NCBI GenBank assembly: GCA_001510575.1
Contig: LNGK01000008.1
Span: 1,562,340 to 1,626,339, forward strand
From: Knoxdaviesia capensis
Taxonomy: Eukaryota; Ascomycota; Sordariomycetes; Microascales; Gondwanamycetaceae
Length of the DNA: 64,000 nucleotides
Direction: 5' to 3'
Positions 11,516-23,397 of this stretch are shown here, piece by piece (within the stretch, counting starts at the first letter, position 1; the number at the start of each line of letters is the position of its first letter). The translations under genes were made by a program, and so were the position numbers. A model generated the notes under the pieces. The model did no database searches. It was not told where the DNA came from and worked only from the letters and a program-made list of their open reading frames with translations.

Positions 11516-12920
11516 ATGAGGCTTTCCAAGGTTTTTGCTTTGGCCTTGCTGTCGTTTGCTCAGTTTGCCTTTGCTGCTGAGGACTACTACAAAGTCAGTA
11601 TACCGCCCTTCTTGACATCTTTCCTGAGATGGGGAAGAACTCCTAGCTAACCAACAATCTGTCTCTCTCTCTTCTAGGTTTTGGGAGTGACTCGTGATGC
11701 GAGCGAGAAGGAGATCAAATCTGCCTACCGGCAACTAAGTAAAAAGTTCCACCCGGACAAGAACCCGTAAGTCCAGCCTCCTCTCGTGACGGATTCCTGC
11801 AGCTCTACTAACACCGTCGGCTCTCCTCCTTCTTTCTAGTGGTGACCCGTCTGCCCACGACAAGTTCGTCGAAGTGTCCGAAGCGTACGAAGCCCTCAGC
11901 GACGCCGAGCTCCGAAAGGTCTACGACCGCCATGGCCACGAGGGCGTGAAGCAACACAAGCAGGGCGGCGGCTTCCAGCAGCACGACCCGTTCGATCTGT
12001 TCTCGCGGTTTTTCGGCGGCGGCGGCCACCAGGGCCACCAGGTCCGGCGCGGGCCGTCGATGGAGCTGAAGGTCGGCATCTCGCTGCGCGACTTCTACAA
12101 CGGCGCCACCACCGAGGTGCAGTGGAACAAGCAGCACATCTGCGAGTCGTGCGGCGGCTCGGGCTCCGCCGACGGCGAGGTGCAGCAGTGCCCGCAGTGC
12201 CGCGGCCACGGCGTGCGCATCATTAAGCATCAGCTCGCGCCCGGCATGTTCCAGCAGGTCCAGGTGGCCTGCGACGCCTGCGGCCAGACCGGCAAGATCA
12301 TCCGCAACAAGTGCAAGACGTGCCATGGCAACCGCGTGGTGCGCAAGGCCACCCCCGTCACCATCACCGTCGCGCGCGGCGCCGGCCGGAACTCGCAGAT
12401 CGTCTATGAGAACGAAGCCGACGCCGACCCGTCCTACCTGGCGGGTGATCTTGTGGTCACCCTCGTCGAGAAGGCCGCGGACCCGGCCGAAAACCCCGAC
12501 CTCGTTGACGGCGTGTTCTTCCGCCGCCGCGGCGACCACCTGTTCTGGAAGGAGGTGATCTCGCTGCGCGAGGCCTGGATGGGCGACTGGACGCGCAACC
12601 TGACCCACATGGACGGCCACGTCGTGCACCTGTCGCGCAAGCGCGGCGAGGTCATCCAGCCCGGCTTCGTCGAGACCGTCGCCGGCGAGGGCATGCCGAT
12701 CTACCACGAGGACAGCGAGAGCGTGTACCACACCACCGAGTTCGGCAACCTGTACGTCGAGTACGTCGTCGTGCTACCCGACCAGATGCAGTCCGGCATG
12801 GAGAAGGACTTCTGGTCCATGTGGGAGAAGTGGCGCGGCAAGATCGGCGTCAACCTGGAGAAGGATAGCGGACGGCCGCCGGCGCCGCCCCCGAAGCCCA
12901 AGAACCACGATGAGTTATAG
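11516..12920 (+). CDS. SCJ1: ER-lumenal DnaJ co-chaperone, Scj1-type
   Basis: Three exons, 11516-11593, 11678-11766 and 11840-12920, encode 415 residues. Residues 1-21 form a signal peptide (hydrophobic LSKVFALALLSFAQFAFA). The J domain follows, with HPD at about 51-53. A Gly-rich linker leads to four CxxCxGxG-type zinc repeats (CESCGGSG, CPQCRGHG, CDACGQTG, CKTCHGNR; about 157-225), then the substrate-binding C-terminal domains. The protein ends in HDEL, the ER retrieval signal. Type I Hsp40s of this kind stimulate the lumenal Hsp70 Kar2/BiP during folding and ER-associated degradation. Signal peptide, zinc domain and HDEL together make the location and role firm. Confidence 0.96.
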
Positions 12921-13612
12921 AGGCGGAGGGTGGAAGGTTAGAGAGGTTTTATGAAGAAGCATGAGGAGACGTCTGGAGTACATTTTTGTTCCATTTCTGT
13001 ACAGAGCCACGGTTTTCTATTGGGTCGTTATTCTTGGTTCTTTTCGTTTCTGCTCTTTTCATGCTTGGCTGGGTTTCTCTCATCTCTGTTTCGCAAGTCT
13101 GCTTTTCTGTTGATAGAGGATTCGGCCCTTTCTTCTGGGCCATCTGGTTGTTTACTAGTCTTCAGAGCCGGTTTTCATGATCCTTGCAAAGTTGTCACTC
13201 CAATGTCTCTCTAGATCTAGTTGTGAACTTTCGTGCCAGATGTTACAGTTTCAGGAAGTTGGCAGGGTGCATATAGTAAATATCAAGTTGAAGCACTAGG
13301 ATTCGTCAAGTCAAATTCATATCCCTATAGATCGTAAGCTCATTAAAGTCTCTCTTGGACGAGTAAGGTGAGACAGGTAGTGCCCAAGAGAAGAAAAGAA
13401 ACCAAAAGGTAAAAAGAAAAGCAGAAACATGCAGAAGCTAACAGAACAAACAAAGCTCATGGCCAATCATCAAGTATCAAATAAACAGCATCCATCCGAA
13501 GATAGTAACCCAAAGCCTCCTGCAAGTTCAAAATCAGATCAAAAGAAGACACACACATAAAACAGGAAAGAAAACCCCGCAAAATTACCCTGTTCGTCAA
13601 TACACACTCTCC
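12921..13612. other. Convergent 3' intergenic region
   Basis: Holds the 3' ends of the DnaJ gene (+) and the DUF3824 gene (-). The first part is T-rich on the + strand and the second A-rich, as expected for two converging 3' UTRs. No gene is seen. Confidence 0.5.
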
Positions 13613-16600
13613 TCACCGGCGCTTGCTGCGACTGGTGTCACCACCACCGCCTCCGTTCTTGTCGTCCTTGTTGTTCTCTTGTGCGCGTGCCACAAACTTC
13701 CCCAAATTGTCAGTCAGTAGCTTGGAAGCCATCGACCGCCACGTCATGTTCCCGCTTAGAACTTCCTGTATACCACCGGCCAGCGCCTCGACCGTTTCGC
13801 CGTTGTTGCCCATCACCCGCCACGCCCCGCGCATGCTGAATCGGTCGTTGCTGTTCTGTGGGACGTACTCAAACGAGCCTGACCGGAACAGCAGGGGCCG
13901 GCTGGCCCGGGACGACCGACCATCCAGCGGGCGGCCGGTAGAGTCGAAGCGTTCGGGGAGCTCCTCAATGTCGTCGTTGCTGCCTGAGGATCTGGGCCGG
14001 GGGGTTCGGACGGCTGAACCTGACGGCCGGTAGGCCAGTGGATCTGATATTCCACGCGGCCTAGACAAGCCGAGGTCCTCTGACGAATGGTGGTTGTGGA
14101 GCCCGTCCTTGTGTAATCGTTCAATGACGCGGGACGAGTTTGGAGACAACGGAATGAAAGACACCGACTTTGGGGGTTCCTGTTGCTCAGAACTCGTGAT
14201 TTGGCTATCTCTCGTGCCTTTCCGCCGCGGTTTGGCGCCAGAGTCTCTTCGGTCCCTTAGATCTGTACCACATAAAACACACAAACGGGTTAGCAAACAG
14301 TTTCTTGTGCTGGGGGTGTAGTCCTTCGCCCGAGTACTGGCCAGGGCTGGAGGATACTCCAGGACGCACCATGACCTGCCGACCTGGTATCCACGCCGTC
14401 CCACTCATTTTTTCCACTCACTTGTCCTGGAACCTCGGGGAATGTTGTCTGACGAGGGGGGATGTGATCATCCACTGGGTAGGTAGGTCCAATCGGGGGA
14501 GGAGGCACTTCATCTCCAGGTGTTGTCGGATAGGGAGCAGTGTTATTTCTCGGCACTGGCGCTGGAGTTGGGTACTGACTCTGGTCAAGGCGAGCTCCTG
14601 TCGCCAGTGCATACTCTCTCCGGCTATCAATAGGCTGTTGGGGGAAGTACGATCCTCCTGAAGCATGAGGGGGTGACGGGGGTCTGTCATCGTAGGCGTC
14701 GCGGTTAACAGATGGCGGGGTGTCATCATCTTCAGGTTGGAACCCTACGGAAAAAAACAGTCAGTACGGTTTAGCTTTTCTCATAATGGTTAGGGAGTCT
14801 GTAGGGCGATATACTCACGTCTTCGTCGTCTCTCCTTCGACCGGCGCTTCGACTCAATATAACTGTCGGCACTATCACCCGGGCGACCCCGGTCCCGGTC
14901 CCGGTCCCGACTACCTCCCCGGTCAAGGTCTCGCGAGGACCCTTCGGCACCAGACTCCTCCTCCCTCTTCCGATGTTTCCGCAGCTCTTTGATTCCCAGC
15001 GCAGCGGCACCAGTACCGACAGCAGCAGCGGCGAAGTCGCGGAGGCGACTACGGCTACGCTTCTTCGTGTTGTTCTTACCAGTGTCGGTATCGTCATTGT
15101 CAGGATTCGATGAGTATCCCTCGTAGGAACTCTGGTGCTGTTCCCGGCGCCGGCGCCGTCTCGCTTTGGCGGTGGCATGGCCATCGTCAAACGACGGCTC
15201 CGACGGGAGCGGATCATGTCCGTAATAAACTAAGCCTAGCTGCTCGGAATCAGCGGACGCGTTCGACCCGGGGGGGATGAGTTTTTGGGTGTTCGACCTG
15301 CTGAGCGACCCTGACCTGTATCGGCCGTAGTCTTCATCACGGCTGCTGCTGCGCGACCGAGATCGTGAGCGTGAGCCGTCTTTCCGTTCTTGACGTCGTT
15401 GCCATAGCTTAGTGGCTGCGCCTCCAGCAAGGCCGGCAGCCGCAATCTGGGCACCGGTGCGAACGCGGGAGTGAGAGCGAGACTTGGACTTGGACTTGGA
15501 CTTCGAACCTGACTTATTGCGGAGATGCTTCACAAAGCCCGCGGTGGCGGCAGTGGCGGCGGCAACCTTAAGGACAGACCGGCTGCGAGAGCGCTTCTTG
15601 CTCTTGCTCCGGGATTGCGAGATTTCACTCGCGGAATAGCTAGCACGCCGGCTGCGGCTGCGGCCACGGCGGTCGTATTCCTTTTCAGACTTGTTGGCTC
15701 GGTAGAAGGAAGCGGCACCAGCAACAGCAAGAGCGGCGGCCGCCAGACCAATGCCGGTGGCGAGCTTGGAGTGGCCCTTTTCCTTTTCTCTGTCGGGCGA
15801 GCGGTCGCGATCATCGCGGCCCTCTCCATAGGCACTCCGTGCCCGTCGAATGGCCTCGGTGCCGAGAGCGCCGAGAGCAGCTCCAGCGATGACTTTGCGG
15901 CCTCTGTGGTCAGGGAGTTCGCCAGCCTTGTCGCGGCGACTGTTGATGAGGGCGGTGATGCCGGCTCCAGCCAGGGCACCCTCAGCGAGGTGGCGCTTGT
16001 GGTGATGGTCAGAGTCAGAGTCAGAACTAGCATCACGGCGGATTGTGGTGCGCCGGTGGTAGCGGTGGTGGTGGTGTCCATCCTGGCCTTCGCCTTCGCT
16101 GTTGTAGTGGCTGTCCCGGCGGTCTAGGCGGTCGGCGGAATACTCAATCTCTTCGTGCTTGTAGGGACCGAGTTCGCGAGACTCGTGGCGGTAATAGACA
16201 TCGTCATCGCGATCCCGGGCACGGCGATCAGATCTGGCCTTCAGGACCAAGGCGCCGGAAGTTGTTCCGGCAGCCACGGCGGCGGCTCCATATCGATCCA
16301 CGCGACGCTCACTCTAAACAATAATATCATATCAGACTGACGTCAGCACCAGTGTCTTGTTCACAATGCTGAGAATGTAAGCCGTTTACGGTTCCAGCGG
16401 CCATAAAAATATAGGTACCTCTCTTTCCCTCTCGATAACCTTCTTTTCGACGAGCTGGGTCCGCGGGCCATCATCAAGCGAAGATCTCGACCGGTCGTTC
16501 AGGTACAGTCGGTCATAACGGTCAACAAAGTCCGCATCCCCCGAGGTGCGGACGGTATATCGGGACCGGCGGTCATCATCCTCGTCGACGATTATGCGAT

Positions 16601-16727
16601 CCCGGTCGCCGCCGTTGTTGGTGACCTTGTAACGGCGGACGGTGGTGGAAGTGCGGTAGCGCTCATCGTCAGAGCCGGGCGAAGCCGCTCGCTCGTAATA
16701 ACGGCGAGTCTCTCTGTACTCGGCCAT
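13613..16727 (-). CDS. DUF3824-type Ser/Arg-rich protein
   Basis: Four exons, 16727-16419, 16313-14819, 14744-14370 and 14262-13613, give 942 residues. The product has an acidic/Arg N-terminus (MAEYRETRRYYERAAS), then alternating Ala/Gly-rich helical segments (AEGALAGAGITALINSRR, IAGAALGALGTEAIRRARS, LATGIGLAAAALAVAGAAS) and Arg-Ser clusters. A Pro-rich region follows (about 600-725), and the C-terminus ends KRR. This pattern is that of the fungal DUF3824 family, whose function is not established. The Gly/Ala segments could pack as short amphipathic or membrane-associated helices. The third intron is the least certain: a GTGAGT site 56 bases earlier is a better donor but breaks the frame into exon 4, so GTGCGT at 14369 was preferred. 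Confidence 0.8.
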
Positions 16728-19700
16728 GTGAGAAGGGTTGTTCGGTGTTGTATAAACAATTAAGTCGCAGAGTATTGAGGATATACTCTTTGAAATGTTG
16801 TTGACTGGTGTAAGTCCGCTATATATGAAAGATGTATGAGGTGTTGTTCGATGTTCGTTACTTGTTGCAAGAGTGCAAGAGGAAGCAAATGAGGGGAGAA
16901 AAGAAAAAGAAACAAAAATATACGAAGGAGGAAAAGAAAAAGATAAATTCAATATTCGCCTGCGCCCCATGGGAGGGTCTGCGGGGGCGGACAGTCGTTA
17001 TATAGAATTTGCGATCACATTGCCAACCCGCCCTGAAAGTACCAGAAGTGTGCAATTTGTCTCTCTGCCTTGAAAGTAACAACGTAAAGCCGTAGGAGAC
17101 ACGGGTAAACTTCAGATGGAGGGATGGTGTGGGTATACCACGTCTGTAGTAGTATTATTGCTCAACCATGGAGTCACAGGGCGTGTGCTCTGGTGTTGTC
17201 GGGAGACGGAAACCCCGGCGTGGACTGAAGCCCCATATGGCCCAACAAGAAAGAGTTGGGTGAGAGAGCCGGTCTGATTCCCAGTTGTCCCACTCCCTCT
17301 CTGACAATGGAGGGGTCGCGCGGTCAGCGTCCTGGAACGATTCCCCGAGCCGCTTCTGATTCTCGTGGTCTGTTAGCCAGGTCGGTCCTGTTTGCGCTCG
17401 CTTCGTTTCGTTTCTTTGGCCCATTCATGGATTTGTCAATCTCCTTTTTGTTTCTCTTCATTTTGTAAATCCCTTCCGTTTCGGTCCCGCTATTGCTGTC
17501 GAGTTAATATTATCCCCTTCACCCGCCTCGCTTCGCTGCATGTCGTATGGATTCAAAGTACCATTGTGGCCGCGATTCTGGCCGCTTAGGGGCTTCTGGT
17601 GAGGGGCTGTGTTGGTCAAAATTCCGTTGAAACACACTGTCCAACAGGTCAGCACTGTGATGGGCGGACTCCTGGGCTAATCAGAGCTCAGAACGTGCCT
17701 CTGGTGTGCAGGGATTGGATGCAACAGCGAGAGACTGAGAACTGCGAAAGACAAGGAGTGTGCATGATGGCTGTGGTGCAAACCGGAAGCCCTGCGTTCT
17801 AGCGACTCTTGGATGACGGTTCTAGAAGCAAACCCCTCTCTATTCTATCGACCGCGAGCCTGTATGCATTTAGCAAAACCTGTGCGCCAGAACCGGGATT
17901 ACATCAACGGCTGGAGGGAAGCCTGAGAGTCCCACCCCAGCAAGTGACATAATGCTTGCTATCCCGGACAGCCCCGGAAAAGCGAAGCGAGTGACAAGAA
18001 CAAACGCGGAAAGCCAGAGGCTTGATCTTCACCGTCCAAATCGGCCCATTCTCCTGTCGTGTCGCTGTGGGCGCAGATGACTGAAGATGAAGACTCATCA
18101 ACGCCGTGCATGTGTGTGTCGTGGGTGTGGCGATGACGGCCGGTCCATTGGTGTGCTGGGTCTTGTTTTTGGGTTGGATCGAAGGAGTTAAGATTCGGTG
18201 GGAGGCCTTACGATTGTCTTGCAAGAGGGAAATCTCCAAGCCCACATAACAATTTCCACGGCATGGCAAAATGACGACAATGTGAGGTCTGGATTTCGCA
18301 CTTTCTATGAGGATCTGATGGAGATAAACCCAGAGATCGATGATAGTGAAGAGGGAGGAGGGTATAGAACAAAATACGAATAACCTGTGCTCGCGGGGTT
18401 ACGCCCTCGATAAGACAGAGCCATGGCGATCAAGCGGAATGGTGATTTTGTAATGAAGTCTATGAGGTTGATCCCGATAAAAGATGACGATAGCAATGGC
18501 TGATGGTTGCGCCTTCCAGAATTCACGACTTGCTTCCTTCCATTCCTATGCTACAGGTGACTTAATGTGAAACACTCAGGGGAGAGGAATCTCCCGGAAT
18601 CCGATAGAGGAACGGTTCAGAACTTGTCAGCAGCTTCCGAACATAACCACATCGATATGTCTGGCTCAATATGGCAATCACCGAAGCGCAACTGGCGATG
18701 TCCAGCATTGTTCCGCGGAAAGAGGGTATGCGCAGATGGTGGCCACCAGTGTGATTACAGGACACATGGCCCGGCAGTTTCTAGCTCAGTCTCTCTTGCG
18801 CTTCTTGTTTCTTCTCGTCTCTCACCGTTCTTGATCCTTCGCAGCAACTATCCAGTGTTTCTTCCATTGTGTAGGTTTCTAAGCCGGCTTGTCTTGGAGT
18901 CACCGGCTCTCACTGACACTCACACTCACACCCATACTCACACTCACGCTCACACTCACGCTCACACTCACGCTCACACTCATCCCGAACCCAGAGTTCA
19001 GCGACCTTCTACCGATTGCGTCACTCAGACAAATGCATTTATCGGTGTTTTGTTATACCCCAGATATCATATCGACATGCCCTCCTTATTTCTAATCACG
19101 GTTCTGAATAATCGTTCGCGCATATCATGAATCATTTGGGTGCAGGACAGAGTGCAGACGCGGCCCTGTCCAGAGTGAGTTAAATCTCCTTCTTGTGAAA
19201 ACCCACTCACAGTCCTAGAATTGCGAAATGGCCCACGGAGGTCACCCCACCTCATCAAACAAACAGACAAGAGAGAGAAAAGATGGGAACCGACAAGGAA
19301 ACCACACGACGGGGGGTGCGACGAACCATGAACGAACCCCGCAACAAACATGGTTGTACTAGGTCGCACGGAGTGTACGAAGACTGTGCGCACTCTGATA
19401 TAGCCAACCAAAAAAGCAGCTGGCCGTGTCAATGTCGTCATAAGGCCCCGTCACGATCTCAACTCGTAATATGCGAGTCAAGGTGGTCTGCTATTCGTCG
19501 TCCATGGTTGTACCCATTCTTCATCCCAGATTTGCAGTTAGAAAAGATACTAAATTCTGGCTATTTTTAAAAGATTTCGATACGGTATTCCGCTTCGTGT
19601 CGCTTCCTTGGTACCACCCTTTCAGATGCCGGAAGTCTTGTGCACTCGCCGTTTGGAGGTTTCCAGGGCTCGAAAATCCACGATAACTGCATATAAATCG

Positions 19701-20329
19701 GGATACCACAGAAATTCTAATGGCCACAATGCAGGTAATGACTGATTGGTCATGGGAACAAGCGATGCCGTGTTTGCGAGTACACCAACCCATCACGAGA
19801 ACAAAGTTTGGGTTGGTTGATCTGTGCATACAGCCTGTGTTTCCTTTCTTTCGAGTCCGGTAACGACCATCTCCGCATTTATTCGGCCACGATTAACTTG
19901 AGAGGCCGATTATGTTTAGCCACCCACCGTGTTCTCGATCCTCCTTCCGTGGAGGCGACGATTGGTCCTGAGCCCTCGACCGTTTTCCTCGGGCAACGCA
20001 GGCAGGATGGCCTTGCAACAATCGCCAGCAACTAGCAGTACTTAGATCCATTGCCAGGTAATGAAGCTTCTGCATGCACGACGACGCACTTCGCCTCTCG
20101 GCTCTGATGGCAGGGGGCCCCATAGAACATTCGCTTCCTCCGTTCTTAGCTCACGGACTGATACTCGACAAACAGAGTAACGCGGATATCAGTACTATAA
20201 TGGATCTCAAATTTACCCTTCCCCAGACAGTTCTGTGCCTTGATGACAATGTACCCCGGCCCAACCCTAAACAAAGTGTTTCTGGAACTACTTCACAGCC
20301 TGATCTTCTTCTTATAAACCCAGGGCAGC
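16728..20329. other. Gene-poor interval
   Basis: The first few hundred bases (to about 17.1 kb) are presumably the DUF3824 promoter and leader, pyrimidine-rich on the minus strand. Beyond that I find only short open frames without family resemblance. One simple repeat lies at 18.9 kb. No transposon or RNA gene is supported. Confidence 0.5.
18911..18982. repeat. CACACT/CACGCT hexamer-like minisatellite
   Basis: About 70 bases made of near-repeats of CTCACA and CTCACG, alternating towards the 3' end. Read in frame it gives monotonous Thr-His or Leu-Thr runs, so open frames crossing it are not evidence of a gene. Confidence 0.85.
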
Positions 20330-21450
20330 TTATTTTTCGTCTCGAGGGTCTCCCCTCACAGCAAACCCGTGGTGAGCACCATCGTACACCACCATTTCAT
20401 AAGTACCCTTCTTGGCCTCATTAAGCATCCGGCCACAGTCAACCGCCTGCTTGCGCGTCATCATCATGTCTTCGTCGCCGTTGGCAAGACTAAGCGGCAA
20501 CTCAACAAGTTTGACGTTCTGAGAGAGGTAAATGCGTACTCGATAATCGGCTTCGACAGGGCCGCAGCAGCATGTGGGTCACGAAGCATTGCACGGTGTG
20601 CCTCAATTTCATGGCACATTTGCACCACGGACTTGCCATCCCACAAAAGCCAGCTACACCAACTTTGAGGTTTGTGCCAGCTGCCGCAGCCGGGGCCGCG
20701 GCCGGCACGTTCTCGTCGTTTGTTGCACTGGTTAGTGGTAGCTGAGGCTGCGTGGAGGATGGCCTGGTGCGAGTCACGGACCGCTTGTATGTAGGATGCA
20801 ACCGTTGGCAGCACCGTTGACGGCATCGCTGCCAAGCGAGGGGAATACAGTAGCGAACCGTGTCGAAGGCCCATTTGACTTTGGTGGCCACTGCCTGAAG
20901 CCAAGTTTGTTCGGGCAAGTTTGGTCGGGCGCATTCATGTCATCCACTGTCTTGAGAATAGCGACCGGCATTGCACGACCTCAATTTTCCCCAACGTGTC
21001 CCAGAAAAAAAACGAAGCAGCAAACAAGTCAGTACGAGTGTTGCAACCTCGGGATAAAAGAAGGGCCCAGTCATGGGAAAAAACACAACTCTAAAACTTT
21101 CCCTGGGTCACACACAGCAGCAGGGCGAAACGGAACATTCGAGCACCCCCCCGCACAAACACATGGACTGCTCTTCCATGAAATCGGGTAAAAGAACCAC
21201 AGCAGGAATTCTCCGGGCGTAGGCATCGGCGAGCGCCCTTGTATTGAGAAGCTCCGACCGAACGCATCTGGGATAACCACCACAACTCCCAGGGGCGTCG
21301 GTGAGGGCGATGAGCAGGAAGACGTTTCCCCGACGTTGGCTGGGGTGGCGGCCCAACATATGTGGGCAGCCCGCCAGTCGTCTCTATGGTCCCCGTTGGG
21401 ACGCTGTCGCCACGCAGGGCTCCCCGGAAGCAATCCGGGCAGAGGTTCGG
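20330..21450 (-). pseudogene. Dienelactone hydrolase family pseudogene
   Basis: Pieces of one alpha/beta-hydrolase of the dienelactone hydrolase family appear in order on the minus strand but in different frames. They are LCPDCF and GGLPTYVG (about 21.44-21.35 kb), VVVIPDAFG (about 21.27), LADAYARR (about 21.22), LLPDFM (about 21.19), KVGVAGFC (about 20.65), LSLANGDEDM and finally DGAHHGFAVRGDPRD before a stop at 20330-20332. The shift inside the nucleophile motif (GFC then W-G-K in another frame) cannot be an intron, so the gene is broken. The middle, 20.7-21.15 kb, is barely recognisable, and the usual residues after the HGF(A)VRGDP block are missing. Family members hydrolyse dienelactones or similar esters. 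No transposon lies nearby, and CpA/TpG dinucleotides are not depleted, so decay seems to be by indels, not RIP. Confidence 0.75.
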
Positions 21451-22099
21451 GGGTCCATGTCTAGGAAGCAGTGAGGGCCGAGATTTAGGTATTCTCGGGG
21501 ATTTTTGCTGGTCGGTGAAGATCTCGGCTCGAATATTCAGTCCTTGGTTTTGTTGGCTGTAGAAGCGTTAGGAATGCGTAGGCGACTTATATTCCAGGCC
21601 CAGAACCCGTCAGATTTTGACAAAAGAGAGAAGTCGATAGGGCTGTCGAGAAACGAAAACGACGGGCACAAGGCAGTTTTTATGGCTGAATTGACCGAAC
21701 AGGCCAGACAGCTTTGCCGTCTCGGGGTGCATACCACATCCTGTCACGATGCTAGGGTTAGGGTTCGCTTGGAAATCCAACTACACCAAAGTTGTAGACA
21801 TCTATTTCTGTTCTGAAGGCGGGGAGGATTATTAGCGATAAGATTGATTATGCTGGAGGGGATCGGGTGGGTCTAAGTGAGCAATTCGCAAAGTTCTATG
21901 GAACCATGGAAGAGGCGATCGTTTTTGCCATTTGTCACCTGGATGATGTTCAACTCTAGGAAAAGTTTTTCATCTCGATATCATAACTTACTTCCTCTGC
22001 GACCTTGAAACAACACTCTAACCAAGGGACTCTGATACTAGAACAGTCTAAACGCCGGATTTTCAAACACAGACCTGGAATTGGGTCTACACCGAAAAC
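21451..22099. other. Upstream region of the methionine sulfoxide reductase gene
   Basis: About 650 bp without a supported gene. It contains a short telomere-like TAGGGTTAGGGTT at 21753-21765. Otherwise there is no recognised signal. Confidence 0.4.
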
Positions 22100-23057
22100 A
22101 TGGTATCGCCCGGTCCCCGAAACTGAAAACCACAAGGATCGGATTGGCTAACCAGGTTTCCAGGTTCACGCCGACTCTACCAACTTTGAGGAGGGCCTCA
22201 CCAAACAAGAGGTGTACGAGAGAGTTCTGTCCGAGGCTGCAGGACTCTTAGAAGGCCAGAGAAACTGGGTGAGTTCCCGCCCGGGGATCCGTGGGAGGGC
22301 CGGCATCTGCTGGTTCCAGAATCCCGGCCAAGCTTCGGGGTTTGTGATGTTCCTTGACATCAGACCTTGGGCAAGTATTCTAACGGTTGGCCTTTGTTGC
22401 TTTTGAAATATAGGTGTGGTATGTGCTTCTAGATACCCAATCGATGCAGGCGGTGTAGATTCTGATGATTCCCACTTGACAGCAACCTTTCGAATGCCGC
22501 GTCCCTGCTGTGGTACGCGTATAGATCACTACCGGCGCCGAGCAACGGGGTCAACTGGTCAGGTACGATGCTTACGAGAGTAGAGAGTTTGGACAAGCCG
22601 GAATTCGGATCTTGCACCGGACACTTTCAAATGCCATCCTCATGCATTTCCCGCGAATATACCTTGGCAACGCGCAACTAACAACCCCCAACCTTTAGGT
22701 TTCTACACCATTGACCACTCAAGCCAGAAACCGCAACTGATTCTGGGGCCGTTTCAAGGCAAGGCAGCCTGTCAAACCATCACATTCACGCGCGGCGTGT
22801 GCGGTGCCGCTGCGCGGACACAGCAAACCCAGCTCGTGCCCGATGTCGAGGCTTTCCCGGGCCACATTGCCTGCGACTCGCTAACCCGCAGCGAAATCGT
22901 CGTGCCCATCGTGGTTGAGGATGCGGCCGCGGAGACCGGAAAACGGCTGGTTGGGCTGATTGATATTGACTGCACTGAACTGGACGGGTTTGACGAGGTG
23001 GATAAGAAGTACCTCGAGGCTCTGGCGGACTTGCTTGCGCGGAGTTGCGATTGGTAG
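22100..23057 (+). CDS. Free methionine-(R)-sulfoxide reductase (GAF domain)
   Basis: Five exons, 22100-22102 (only ATG), 22164-22268, 22414-22418 (5 nt), 22483-22562 and 22699-23057, encode 183 residues. The join gives MVHADSTNF, then RNWVCNLSNAASLLW, NWSGFYTID, GPFQGKAACQT, RGVCGAA and FPGHIACD, the full set of fRMsr family motifs. Cys89, Cys99 and Cys123 correspond, with a constant offset of two, to the catalytic cysteines 91, 101 and 125 of yeast fRMsr. The enzyme reduces free L-methionine-(R)-S-oxide in the cytosol using thioredoxin and so protects against oxidative damage. The intron directly after ATG and the 5-nt exon are unusual, but both are forced by frame and motif continuity. Confidence 0.9.
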
Positions 23058-23397
23058 GACGTGAGAGGAGAGGGCTCCCCAAAGGCATACATGAGCTACG
23101 GATAGAGTACGAATATCTTGGCAGTCTTTGACTCCGAGAACACTATGATTAGAATCAAAGAAAGGGCCGATCTTGAAAACCCAAGCTCCTCCAGTCCATG
23201 GCGGTCATTGCATCACAATGATCACGACATTATAGGGTCACACCCTAATGCGACTCTAACCCTATCTCACGCTCTCTCCAGTCACGTGGAGCAAACTGCG
23301 AGACTTTTGTTCTAGGCTGACATTTTCGTCTTCGTTTTCTATCTTTCGCTCATACATCGTCACAAAACGAACCAATTGATTGCTCAGAGTTGCAGAA
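23058..23397. promoter_or_regulatory. Upstream region of the LETM1-domain gene
   Basis: A 340-bp gap between same-strand genes, ending in a T/C-rich leader before the ATG at 23398. No specific sites can be named. Confidence 0.4.

Noticed and set aside
11808..12731. 307-codon minus-strand frame opposite the DnaJ gene
   Set aside because: A shadow of GC-rich coding sequence; the + strand protein is unambiguous.
21753..21765. Two adjacent TTAGGG-like units
   Set aside because: Too short to be a meaningful interstitial telomere; chance in this much sequence.
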